Positions 17,421-26,233 of a stretch of DNA of 64,000 nt are shown piece by piece; the stretch's first letter is position 1; every line of letters starts with the position of its first letter. The notes beneath the pieces were generated by a model that saw only the letters and a program-made list of their open reading frames with translations, did not search any database and had not been told where the DNA came from. Origin of the DNA: SABI01 sp028532915 (lineage in GTDB: Bacteria; Spirochaetota; Spirochaetia; Sphaerochaetales; Sphaerochaetaceae); assembly GCA_963677225.1 (NCBI GenBank), contig OY781923.1, positions 2,108,001 through 2,172,000 of the forward strand, read 5' to 3'. The position numbers and the translations under genes are program-made.

Positions 17421-19460
17421 TCAGAAAAGAAGCAGACCGACTCTATAGGCAAGGGCTCCTGCTATTAGAGATGTGCACACATAGTAAAGAGAGGAGCCTA
17501 TCGTCCATTTCAAAGATTTCGTTTCGGAGTAGATAGTGGCTACCGTCCCGATACAAGGGATTGTAAAGAAGAAAGCGAAGATGAATGCTAGAGCACTAGC
17601 AGGTGATACCATCTGGGCAATCGTACCGGCTAGTTCAGCTTTTTCGACCGCGGTACTGCTGAAAATGAAAGAAGTTATGGAAGACCCCTGGCCCAGTCCG
17701 AAAAGTACAGCAATAACCGACAAAGATGCCTCTTTCGCGATGATTGAGGCGAGCAAAGCTATGAAGAGCCGCCAGTTTAGACCGAGAAAGCTCGTCACGG
17801 GATCGAAGAACTTCCCTATCGAGGCCAGTATCGACAATTCCATATTCCCGTCAGATCTGTATGATAAGGCCCATACTGCCAAAGAAAGTACGGAAATCAG
17901 GGTAAAAGCCCGTCTGATGAACGATTTCATCTGAACCCAGACATACGAGAAGATAGTCCTCCAGTTCGGCCTGTGATACGGAGGCAGTTCCATGATCAGC
18001 CCGGCAGTCTCACCGGGAACGATAAACCTGCGCAGAAGATATGATGTAAGATAAATATGGGCGACCATAACCACGATGAGAGACAGAATCAGAAGAGGCA
18101 TAGCTGCAGAGAAGAATATCGCACCCATAAAGCTCACTACCGCCCAAAGGGCAAGACACGGAACGATCGAGACGATAACCAGAGTGACCATTCTCTGCTG
18201 CCACGAATCTATCACTCTCGTAGCGGTGACCCCTGCGATATTACAGCCGAAACTCATGAACAGTGGCATACTCGATTTACCGTGCAGGCCTATCTTGTTC
18301 ATTGCCGTATCGAACACGAATGCGAGTCTTGCTATATATCCGACATCTTCCAGCAGAGCAAACACGAAATATACACCGATGATGAAAGAGAGCATCATTA
18401 ACGAGACGGTAACCCCGGGTATCAGTCCGTCAGATAGCATGGAACCGAACCACGGCACCTGCGATGAGAAAGCATCTCTAACTAAACGGCTCAGACTCAT
18501 GGAAAGGGGCTGCAGGATTCCCATCAGCGGCATTGCTATCATCATGGACACAGCGAAGGCTGAGATCATCATGAAAACCGCTATCACTTTTCCCCAGACA
18601 GGATGAGTCGCATACCGGTCAAATCTTTTTCCTCTGCTTACTTTTCTGATGTCGCTGCCCTCACTAACTGATTCTCTCAACACCCCGGAAATCCATCCGT
18701 ATCTCAATGTAGCCATATATAATCGGCCGTATTGCGGTTGCTCGAGAATATTAATCAATCTCGAGTATCTCGATGCAGATATTCTCTGCTTCACAAGTGA
18801 AAGGATATGCTCATCCTGTTCCATCGTCTTGGAGATAATCCAGGAAAGAGAGAGACCTTCACATTCTATATCGCCGAGGATAGTATCGATCTCATGATAC
18901 AGAGGATCTTCTCTCAGTCTCTGCTCGAAGGAGGAAACCTCCGGTTTTCCTGAGACGGTCCGCTCGATAGTCTTGAGCAGATCGTCAAGACCGATTCTTC
19001 TGGATGCGGTAAGAGGAACAAGGGGAAGTCCCAAAAGGGATCCCATCTTCCCTATGTCGATCTGATTGCCCATCTGCTCGGCAACATCCATCATGTTCAG
19101 CGCCACAACAACAGGAACAGAGAGCATCTGGATCTCAGTAAGCAGGTACAGACTCCGCTCCATCTGAGATGCATCGGCTACGACAACAACCACATCCGGA
19201 GAATCCTGTATGATGAAATCCATGGCGATCTTCTCTTCAAGAGAGTTCGCCGTCAGACTATAGGTGCCGGGGAGGTCCACTACCGTATACATTTCATCAT
19301 GATACTCGAATACACCGCTCTTCTGCTCTACAGTCTTTCCCGGCCAGTTCCCTACATGCTGATTCGATCCGGTGAGGCAATTGAACACAGTTGATTTTCC
19401 TGTATTAGGTTGTCCTGCCAGAGCGATCGTCACCTTCTTCGATCTGTCGTTTCTCCTCAT
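17421..19460 (-). CDS. feoB: Ferrous iron transporter FeoB
   Basis: A 679-residue protein with an N-terminal GTPase domain (G1 GQPNTGKSTVFNCLTG, G3 DLPGTY, G4 ALNMMD) followed by a guanine-dissociation-inhibitor helical region and a polytopic domain with two Gate regions (VPCLALW and IPCIGT). This is the complete FeoB layout for Fe2+ uptake across the inner membrane. It overlaps feoA by 4 bases. The operator upstream of feoC suggests iron-responsive repression. Confidence 0.96.
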   Translation of the reverse strand: MRRNDRSKKVTIALAGQPNTGKSTVFNCLTGSNQHVGNWPGKTVEQKSGVFEYHDEMYTVVDLPGTYSLTANSLEEKIAMDFIIQDSPDVVVVVADASQMERSLYLLTEIQMLSVPVVVALNMMDVAEQMGNQIDIGKMGSLLGLPLVPLTASRRIGLDDLLKTIERTVSGKPEVSSFEQRLREDPLYHEIDTILGDIECEGLSLSWIISKTMEQDEHILSLVKQRISASRYSRLINILEQPQYGRLYMATLRYGWISGVLRESVSEGSDIRKVSRGKRFDRYATHPVWGKVIAVFMMISAFAVSMMIAMPLMGILQPLSMSLSRLVRDAFSSQVPWFGSMLSDGLIPGVTVSLMMLSFIIGVYFVFALLEDVGYIARLAFVFDTAMNKIGLHGKSSMPLFMSFGCNIAGVTATRVIDSWQQRMVTLVIVSIVPCLALWAVVSFMGAIFFSAAMPLLILSLIVVMVAHIYLTSYLLRRFIVPGETAGLIMELPPYHRPNWRTIFSYVWVQMKSFIRRAFTLISVLSLAVWALSYRSDGNMELSILASIGKFFDPVTSFLGLNWRLFIALLASIIAKEASLSVIAVLFGLGQGSSITSFIFSSTAVEKAELAGTIAQMVSPASALAFIFAFFFTIPCIGTVATIYSETKSLKWTIGSSLYYVCTSLIAGALAYRVGLLLF

Positions 19461-19699
19461 GGTCTTTCTCCTCTCACGATAATCTTATCTGCTTCTTTTC
19501 GTCCAATAGCGATCTCGGAATCTCTCAGGCGAACGATCAAAGGTCCTCGCTTACCGTTCGAGATCATCGTAATGACGGTCTTCGGAACAAATCCCATAGA
19601 GGAGGCACGACTGAGAAATCTGGTGCGTCCCAAAAGGTTTTCCACTATGCATCTCTGCCCGGTTTTCATCTGATGCAAACGGATCATTTGCTCACTCAT
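19457..19699 (-). CDS. feoA: FeoA, SH3-like partner of FeoB
   Basis: An 80-residue protein with the FeoA SH3-like fold: LHQMKTGQRCIVENLLG at the start and IVRLRDSEIAIGRKEADKI at the end. It is thought to bind the cytoplasmic face of FeoB. It overlaps feoB and feoC by 4 bases each, so the three are translated together. Confidence 0.93.
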   Translation of the reverse strand: MSEQMIRLHQMKTGQRCIVENLLGRTRFLSRASSMGFVPKTVITMISNGKRGPLIVRLRDSEIAIGRKEADKIIVRGERP

Positions 19700-19968
19700 A
19701 TCCTGCCCCTTTCACGTTTTCCCTTCTCGGTTAGTTCTAAGATCCTCAAAGCCGGTGTCGCACAGGCACTGCAATTGCTGCAATGGCCACCCTGTGGTGA
19801 ACATGCGCTTTCGTACCGCCCCAGAATCTTCTCCCGAAGGAATCCTTTCCTTACCAGCTCTTCGACCATCATGTGAGTGAGGCGAACGGGGACCCCCATA
19901 CGTGCAGAAATGGAGTCGAACGTGACGATCCCTCCCTGCCCTACGATCAACAGAATCTTTTTGAACAT
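19696..19968 (-). CDS. feoC: FeoC-like winged-helix protein with cysteine cluster
   Basis: A 90-residue protein with an N-terminal winged helix (VTFDSISARMGVPVRLTHMM) and, in the wing, a cysteine cluster CSPQGGHCSNCSAC with spacing C-x6-C-x2-C-x2-C, as in FeoC, where it may bind an iron-sulfur cluster. FeoC regulates FeoB stability or expression. It is the first gene of the operon, with a strong AAGGAAGGAG site and a perfect inverted repeat just upstream. Confidence 0.85.
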   Translation of the reverse strand: MFKKILLIVGQGGIVTFDSISARMGVPVRLTHMMVEELVRKGFLREKILGRYESACSPQGGHCSNCSACATPALRILELTEKGKRERGRI

Positions 19969-19980
19969 ATCTCCTTCCTT

Positions 19981-20006
19981 TTATAGTTAATTTGCATTAA
20001 CTATAA
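19981..20006 (-). promoter_or_regulatory. Inverted-repeat operator of feoABC
   Basis: TTATAGTTAA (19981-19990) and TTAACTATAA (19997-20006) are perfect 10-base arms around TTTGCA. A minus-strand promoter with TTGCAA (20032-20037) and TAGACT (20009-20014), 17 bases apart, would start transcription inside the repeat. The core GTTAATTTGCATTAAC recurs before flavodoxin and suf genes, so this is likely the site of an iron-responsive repressor, perhaps of the DtxR or Fur kind. Confidence 0.8.
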
Positions 20007-20120
20007 AGAGTCTATTACACTTCCATAGTATTTGCAACATGTTTCCGATTTATTTGCATTTTTCATCTATCTACAACTGAATATTTGGAATAGGATCTGC
20101 TAGATCATTTTAAACTTATC

Positions 20121-20145
20121 TTTTTGTTAATTTACATAAACTACA
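20121..20145 (+). promoter_or_regulatory. Degenerate second copy of the iron operator
   Basis: GTTAATTTACATAAAC (20126-20141) differs from the perfect operator core by one base in the right arm. It lies between feoC and the divergent PNPOx-ferredoxin gene and could serve the latter. Confidence 0.5.
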
Positions 20146-20252
20146 ATCGGTCTATCACACACAACATCCGGCAGATATTTACTCAAATACATTGATATGC
20201 TAGTGTATATAACTTATTTTTCAGCCAAATCATCATAAGGAAAAGAAATACA

Positions 20253-20858
20253 ATGGATGCTCAAACATGCCTACAGATATTCAGAGAAGTGAAGGAATCT
20301 GCATTCGCAACGGTGGATGAGAACGGGAACCCTCAAAACCGCATCATAGATGTGATGAGTGTCGCTGACGGTAAGTTACTGTTCTGTACTGCAAGAGGAA
20401 AGAACTTCTATAGAGAACTGACGGCAAACGGCAATGTCTCGGTCACGACGATGAACAGACAGTTCCAGATGGTCCGGCTGCAGGGAACAGCGAGAAGAAT
20501 GGAAGAGAGCAGGCTGTGGATAGACAGGATATTCGAAGAGAATCCGACGATGAACGATGTCTATCCGGGTGACAGCCGTTACATCCTTGAGCCGTTTTGT
20601 ATAGATTCGGGAGAGATCGAGCTTTTCGACCTCGGCACAACCCCTATACACAGGCAGTCGTTCGTTCTTGGAAACGGCAGTGTGAAGAAAAAGGGCTTTT
20701 TCATCACTGACTCATGTATCGGATGCGACAAGTGTGCCAGAAACTGTCCTACCGGCTGCATCGGACAATCTTCACCCTATGTGATCGGACAATCCCAATG
20801 TCTTCATTGCGGACTGTGCCATGAGATCTGTCCCGTCCGGGTGATCATCAGATTATAG
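20253..20858 (+). CDS. PNPOx-like flavoprotein fused to a two-[4Fe-4S] ferredoxin domain
   Basis: A 201-residue protein. Residues 1-140 form a split-barrel PNPOx-like FMN domain (opening FATVDENGNPQNRIIDVM). Residues 150-200 form a bacterial ferredoxin domain with two cluster motifs, CIGCDKCARNCP and CLHCGLCHEICP. The fusion gives a soluble protein with a flavin next to two iron-sulfur clusters, suited to passing electrons from ferredoxin to a flavin-bound substrate. Such fusions are found in anaerobes; the substrate is unknown. The 5' region carries a degenerate iron operator. The metallophosphoesterase gene follows by 8 bases. Confidence 0.85.
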   Translation: MDAQTCLQIFREVKESAFATVDENGNPQNRIIDVMSVADGKLLFCTARGKNFYRELTANGNVSVTTMNRQFQMVRLQGTARRMEESRLWIDRIFEENPTMNDVYPGDSRYILEPFCIDSGEIELFDLGTTPIHRQSFVLGNGSVKKKGFFITDSCIGCDKCARNCPTGCIGQSSPYVIGQSQCLHCGLCHEICPVRVIIRL

Positions 20859-20866
20859 GAATACGG

Positions 20867-22117
20867 ATGAAATCATCAAATATCATAAAACTCATTATCA
20901 TAGCCGCTATGGTCATTATACTCCTATCAGTCATATTGCGTATCAACGGCAAAGAATCACCCGGGAAGAACAGATCTTCCTCAGTGAAGATTATCGTTGC
21001 TACCGACTTGCATTATATCGCCTCAGATCTCACCGACCACGGAGAGTATTTTCAGAACATGCTTGATAACGGCGACGGAAAGATAATCCATTACATCGTC
21101 GAGATCACAGATGCGTTCATAGAGGAGATGCTCAAAGAAGCTCCCGATGCGCTCATTCTCACAGGTGATACCACCTTCAACGGTGCAAAGAGAAGTCATA
21201 TCGAACTTGCGGAAAAACTGAAAAGACTTACCGACGAGGGTATTACCGTCCTCACCCTTCCCGGAAATCATGATCTGTACAGTTCCAACGCGGCCTCATT
21301 CTCCGGCGACAGCTTCGAGTTTGTGGAGAATACAGATTCCGAATCGTTCGAATCGATCTATCGTGATTTCGGATACGGCGATGCATTGGCTTCTGACAAG
21401 TATTCTTCATCGTATATCTACCAGCTCACAGATGATCTTCGCATTCTGCTCGTCGACGTGAATACAAAACAGGCTCCGGGATGGATCACTCAAAAGACTC
21501 TCGAATGGGTAGAAGATCAGCTGATTCAGGCAGCTGAAGATGAAGTGAAGGTGATAGCGGCAAGTCATCAGACAGTTCTGGAACATTCTTCACAGTTCTC
21601 CTTCGGGTTTGTCATGGGAAACAATGAAAAACTTCTTGCATTGTACGAACAATACGGTGTCATTATGAATCTGAGCGGTCATATGCACATTCAGCATATC
21701 AGCCAAAGTAAGAACGGCTTCACTGAGATCGTCACCAGTGCTCTTTCGGTCACACCTGTTCAGTACGGAGTGATAGAGCTGAATGAAAGGGAAATCAACT
21801 ATCATACCCGTGCGACCGATCTTTCATCAGTCAGGTTCGAAGGCAATGATGAGAATTTTCCCTACCGGTATTTCTGGAATCTTTCATACGAAAAGGTCTA
21901 CGGGCAGATAGAAGATGAAACGGATGCACCCTCACTCGCAGAATTCTTTGCAGATGTGAATACTGCATATTTCACAGGGACAGTGGATTCCATAGACTGG
22001 GATGATCCGAAAGCCGCCCGATGGAAGGAGATGGATCTGTTTGTCTCAAGATACTTCAGCAGTATCGAAGAAGAGAGAGGGACAAATCATAATACCTTGT
22101 CAATCTCTTTCGAATAG
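20867..22117 (+). CDS. Membrane-anchored calcineurin-like metallophosphoesterase
   Basis: A 416-residue protein with an N-terminal helix (about residues 7-25) that anchors it or serves as a signal. The metal-binding motifs are in order: DLHY, GDTTFNG, GNHD, SHQT and GHMH, so the dinuclear metal centre is intact. It is an extracytoplasmic phosphodiesterase or phosphatase. It shares the transcript of the PNPOx-ferredoxin gene and ends one base before the stop of the convergent sensor gene. Confidence 0.87.
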   Translation: MKSSNIIKLIIIAAMVIILLSVILRINGKESPGKNRSSSVKIIVATDLHYIASDLTDHGEYFQNMLDNGDGKIIHYIVEITDAFIEEMLKEAPDALILTGDTTFNGAKRSHIELAEKLKRLTDEGITVLTLPGNHDLYSSNAASFSGDSFEFVENTDSESFESIYRDFGYGDALASDKYSSSYIYQLTDDLRILLVDVNTKQAPGWITQKTLEWVEDQLIQAAEDEVKVIAASHQTVLEHSSQFSFGFVMGNNEKLLALYEQYGVIMNLSGHMHIQHISQSKNGFTEIVTSALSVTPVQYGVIELNEREINYHTRATDLSSVRFEGNDENFPYRYFWNLSYEKVYGQIEDETDAPSLAEFFADVNTAYFTGTVDSIDWDDPKAARWKEMDLFVSRYFSSIEEERGTNHNTLSISFE

Positions 22118-22118
22118 G

Positions 22119-24965
22119 CTATTCAATTGTAAAGAATTCATCGATATTCTCGAGAAAGACGTCGACTATCGCAGGGTCGAACTGAGTGCCGCTGCATGCT
22201 TTGAGCTCTTTAACTGCATCTTCTCTGCTCATAGATGCTTTATAAGAACGCATGCTTGTCATGGCATCGTAAGAATCGGCAATAGTGATGATCCTTGCCT
22301 GAAGCGAGATATTTTCACCGGAAAGCTTCCTCGGATACCCTCTACCGTCCCATCGTTCATGATGTTCCAGGACAGCAGATGAAATGTCGATGAAATCACT
22401 CGATGCCGTGAGGATCCTGTAGCCTGTCTCAGGGTGCCTCTGCATTTCTCTCCATTCATCCTTGTCCAGCCTTCCTGCTTTGTTCAGAATACTCTCTCTT
22501 ACGCCGATCTTTCCGATATCATGCATAAGACCGGCGATTTTCATCCGGTTCACGTCCCTTGCCGAAAAGCCCATCTTCTTTGCGATGAACTCGCAGACTC
22601 TGCTCACCCGGTTAGAATGAAGAGATTCTCTGGGGCTTTTTGCGAAAAGCGAGCTGATGACCACCTCAATCGTCTTATGTTTGTTCGAAGAACTCTCATA
22701 CAGCTTGTTTCGGTACATCATATCTTCTGCGACCTTGAATACCGTGGAAAACTCATCAGAGACACTTTCACGCACAGCATATCCGAAAGAGAGAGTGAGC
22801 TGGAGGGCTTCTATATCAACCTGACGGGTCTTCTCTTCTATCTCCTTGATCCTGTTGTCAGCCTCTGCAGCAGTGGTGTTCGGAAGAAGCAGAACGAACT
22901 CGTCTCCTCCGTACCGTGCTGCTATGTCTTCAGGTCGGGTGCTCTCATTCAGGATCTTCGCCGCCTTTTTAAGGACCTCATCCCCTGTGATGTGACCGAA
23001 CGAATCATTGATGAGTTTCAATCCGTTGGTATCGGCGATGATGAAGGCAACCGGAAGGTACTGCTCATCTTCCAGTCTCACAAGCTGCTGCTCAAAAAAT
23101 CCTCTGTTGTACAGACCTGTCAGAAAATCGTGGCTGTGCTGGTAGGCAAGATGTTCTTTCATTCTGACCCGTTCTATGACGGTGGAAAGAGTCTGCGAGA
23201 TTGAAAGAAGAATCTTCAGATCGATATCCGACCATTGCCGGTTTTCAAAGCAGTCGCTGAATCCCATGAAACCGAAGAAGCTTTCGTGGATGAACAGCGG
23301 TATAAGGAGAACCGACTTGATATGATGGTCCGAGAAAGACTTTCTGGTAGCTTCGTCCGGTATATCATCGATAGTGGAAAATGCCAGAAGTTCATTTCTT
23401 CTCATCACAGTCGTAAGCCATCGAAGCGATTCCTTTGAGAAGTCATTCTCAGTGTCGTCATACATCGTCTCAGCCTCGGGAGAGATCCATTCATAGATGT
23501 TGAATCCTTTGGCGAACTCGAAAACATATGCGCAGGACAGGGAGAACACCTCTGTGCTGGACGAAAGGCAGTTTCTGGCGAAACTTTCAATATTCTGGGC
23601 TCTTGCCGCCTCGGATGAGATACGTGATAACAACCGCTCGCATTCCAGCCGTTTTTTCAAATTCTCTTCTGCGATCTTTCTGTCGGTTATGTCGATGAAT
23701 ATCGATGAGAACTGGCTAGGTGCCGGTCTGAAAGAGACAACCTGAAAATATTTTTTCATCTCAGCGGAATAATTTTCAAAGACGACAGGATTGCCGGTAA
23801 CAGCTACCCTTCCGTAGGTTTCGATCCAGTGAGGTTCGGTTCCGGGAAGGACTTCAAGAGCTCTTTTACCGATAATATCTTCGGCCTTAAGACCTGTCAT
23901 TCTCTCGAAAGCGGGATTGACTGCAAGGAAACGGTAATCTATCGGAATATTATCTTCATCAAGAATTATCTCATGCAGCGCGAAGCCGTCGAGCATCTCC
24001 CTGAATAGCGTCTGATACTCAGTCTGAGCCTTCTTGCGCAGCGTCACATCTTCATAGGCCATGACTATCCCGTAGCCTTCCATTTCCAATGGAGATGCGG
24101 TGATGTTCAGCCAGGTGATATCAAGGTTCGGATGAACGATCCCCACTTCGACATTCTCTATCGTCCGGTTCTCTTTCAGGGCCTTTACCGCAGGATACTC
24201 CTCGGAGGGCATTACAGAACCGTCGGGACGGAGGGCAGTCCACGCTTCATCTCTCAGGCTCCTCGCTTGAAGGGCCTCTCTTGAAAGTCTGAATATTTGA
24301 GTTGCTTTCTCATTGTTCTCGATGATGTTTCCCTTATCATCCGAAATGGTGATCCCGAGATGGAAATTATTGAACAGAACTCTGTATTTCTTCTCGTTTT
24401 CCTGCAAAGCTGCTTCTCTGCTTCTGATAGTCTTGACGAGTCTTTCCTGCTCGATCTTACGAGCTGTCATCTCACTGATGAGTTTGGTCATCTCGAGAAG
24501 AAATCCAAGGGCATCTCTCACTTCCTGAAGGGAAACTACAGGGACCTTCCGGATAAGATCAATGTATGACCTCTCGTCGAAACCGTACAACGCTGCCTGC
24601 TTTCTGAAGAAATTCAGGTCAGGTTCCTTGAGGAACAGCTGCCCGCAGTAAATGTTGGCGATATGATGACCATCGATATAAAGCGGGATCGCCGCATCAA
24701 ATAGCCCGTTGAGACACTCATAGATCGAAAAGTCCTTCCCTTCTTCTATCCGGTTGGCCAGGACCGTATCGCTGAGGGTACACCGTTTCGAAGCCTCGGG
24801 ATGTGTGCGATGATACATGACACAGACATCCCGCCACCCTGCCTGACTAATGATATTACCTTCCAGGTCCAAAATTGCAGTGACAAAACCTGTGACTTTA
24901 TTGAATTTTTCAAATAGAGGATTGATTTTCGGAAAGTCTATATAATCCAAATAGTTATCATTCAT
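22119..24965 (-). CDS. PocR-PAS-PAS-GAF-GGDEF-HD-GYP sensor protein
   Basis: About 948 residues, cytoplasmic. An N-terminal PocR sensory domain (about 10-165, with CVMYHRTHPEASKRC and an IYCGQLFL end) is followed by a helical linker, two PAS domains (about 190-420), a GAF domain (about 450-600), a diguanylate cyclase domain with intact RYGGDEF and an RxxD site (RPED), and an HD-GYP domain with HDIGK and HHERWDGRGYP. PocR domains bind small organic ligands and are known from propanediol and related pathways. The protein probably tunes c-di-GMP to such a ligand. The ATG at 24965 has GAGG eight bases upstream. Confidence 0.92.
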   Translation of the reverse strand: MNDNYLDYIDFPKINPLFEKFNKVTGFVTAILDLEGNIISQAGWRDVCVMYHRTHPEASKRCTLSDTVLANRIEEGKDFSIYECLNGLFDAAIPLYIDGHHIANIYCGQLFLKEPDLNFFRKQAALYGFDERSYIDLIRKVPVVSLQEVRDALGFLLEMTKLISEMTARKIEQERLVKTIRSREAALQENEKKYRVLFNNFHLGITISDDKGNIIENNEKATQIFRLSREALQARSLRDEAWTALRPDGSVMPSEEYPAVKALKENRTIENVEVGIVHPNLDITWLNITASPLEMEGYGIVMAYEDVTLRKKAQTEYQTLFREMLDGFALHEIILDEDNIPIDYRFLAVNPAFERMTGLKAEDIIGKRALEVLPGTEPHWIETYGRVAVTGNPVVFENYSAEMKKYFQVVSFRPAPSQFSSIFIDITDRKIAEENLKKRLECERLLSRISSEAARAQNIESFARNCLSSSTEVFSLSCAYVFEFAKGFNIYEWISPEAETMYDDTENDFSKESLRWLTTVMRRNELLAFSTIDDIPDEATRKSFSDHHIKSVLLIPLFIHESFFGFMGFSDCFENRQWSDIDLKILLSISQTLSTVIERVRMKEHLAYQHSHDFLTGLYNRGFFEQQLVRLEDEQYLPVAFIIADTNGLKLINDSFGHITGDEVLKKAAKILNESTRPEDIAARYGGDEFVLLLPNTTAAEADNRIKEIEEKTRQVDIEALQLTLSFGYAVRESVSDEFSTVFKVAEDMMYRNKLYESSSNKHKTIEVVISSLFAKSPRESLHSNRVSRVCEFIAKKMGFSARDVNRMKIAGLMHDIGKIGVRESILNKAGRLDKDEWREMQRHPETGYRILTASSDFIDISSAVLEHHERWDGRGYPRKLSGENISLQARIITIADSYDAMTSMRSYKASMSREDAVKELKACSGTQFDPAIVDVFLENIDEFFTIE

Positions 24966-25468
24966 CGACAAAACCTCTTTTGATAGACTGAACCATCATT
25001 TCAATTACAATATCAGAAGTAGGATCTAAGACGGAAAACTGAAAGACAATTCTCTTCTTATGACACCGGCGGATGTGTGAAAAACCGGATACAACTCTGT
25101 AATAAATACTTATAGTACCACAGTTCTCAAAAGATATGCTACATCAGAATATCTTCTGATAATATTTGTTATCAGTTTTCACAGGATATGATACGCACAA
25201 ACCCTGCCAGTGGTAAAAGACAGAGGCCTATTCATCAAAGGACCATACTTTTTTAACATTTCAGCAGGTTTAGAATCCATAACCGGCAATAATTTCAAAT
25301 ACGTGTATTTCACACATAAAAATATCATAATATCCTGATTTTCATATTATCTCAGCAGCCTTCTTATTATCATTAATATATTTTTTTTCATTTACATATA
25401 TCAGTTTATCCATTATGCTACAATGGCTTAGGATATATCGATAAAAACACATCGAAGGAGAGATCACA
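24966..25468. other. Divergent intergenic region with palindromes
   Basis: About 500 bases, AT-rich, without a credible gene. ATCAGAA-TATC-TTCTGAT (25143-25160) and AAATAC-GT-GTATTT (25297-25310) are inverted repeats of operator size. An extended -10 element, TGCTACAAT (25416-25424), lies 45 bases before the lipoprotein start and is its likely promoter. Confidence 0.5.
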
Positions 25469-26194
25469 TTGAAGAAGTTAACAATGCTAATCCTGGCTGC
25501 CGCTGTTTCACTCATCATATTCAGCGGCTGTCAGAAAGAAACTCAAAGTGCGGTGGAGATAACGCAGGAACCACAACAAACCGCCAGCGTTCCCGAACCT
25601 GAAGGGATCTATGTTGAGAACGCATTCCTCTACTCGCACATCAATGGGCACAAAGAGGTAACAGAAAAGACCGCTTTCGTACTGTTCGAATATGAACTGC
25701 TCGATAAGGTCAAGTATCAGGTCGCCTACATCGCCTGTACCTGCAGAGGCCCCGAAGTCAACTACTGGTCGGTAGCCTATGTCGAGCTGAGCAAGGAGGA
25801 CGGCTCTCTCGTTTCCATCTCATGGGATGAGGACAACACGGGCCACTATACGGCCGGAATGTATGGTGACAGTGAAGTCACATGGGAAGGAGCTCCGGTT
25901 CACGACCTTCTCGATTACTATGTGAGCGACCAGCTGCTCGGCAAACCTCAGGAATACGTCAACAGCATCGAACCGATGCACGGAGACTTAAGCGGTAAAG
26001 GAGATACAGAAGAAGATGCTGACGATCATTCGGGAGCAAGTGAGGAAGGAAGCGATTCACACTCCGGAGCATCCGAGGCAGTAGTCGACACAGACCGTGC
26101 CGTAGATGATTACACGGGCGCTACCGTTACGCCCAACAACGTAACCAGAATGCTTCAGGGACTGTTCACATACCACAATGAAAGATACATGTAG
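25469..26194 (+). CDS. Lipoprotein with a flavinylation-type motif and two related DxxSGAS copies
   Basis: A 241-residue lipoprotein: signal peptide with lipobox FSGC (Cys21). The central part carries a CTC motif (residues 90-92). Near the C-terminus, DDYTGATVT (213-221) fits the D-x-x-[ST]-G-A-[ST]-x-[ST] motif that ApbE uses to attach FMN covalently to the threonine, here Thr219. Two shorter look-alikes, DDHSGAS (185-191) and DSHSGAS (196-202), precede it in an acidic linker. It is therefore a probable extracytoplasmic flavin-bearing electron carrier. The tandem-rhodanese lipoprotein gene follows after 39 bases in the same direction. Confidence 0.75.
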   Translation: MKKLTMLILAAAVSLIIFSGCQKETQSAVEITQEPQQTASVPEPEGIYVENAFLYSHINGHKEVTEKTAFVLFEYELLDKVKYQVAYIACTCRGPEVNYWSVAYVELSKEDGSLVSISWDEDNTGHYTAGMYGDSEVTWEGAPVHDLLDYYVSDQLLGKPQEYVNSIEPMHGDLSGKGDTEEDADDHSGASEEGSDSHSGASEAVVDTDRAVDDYTGATVTPNNVTRMLQGLFTYHNERYM

Positions 26195-26233
26195 AGATAC
26201 TCGTAGAATACAAACAATGCAAGGAGATTTTGT

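Noticed and set aside
24966..25468. Possible small RNA or riboswitch before the flavin lipoprotein gene
   Set aside because: Only short palindromes are visible; no known riboswitch core or terminator was found.
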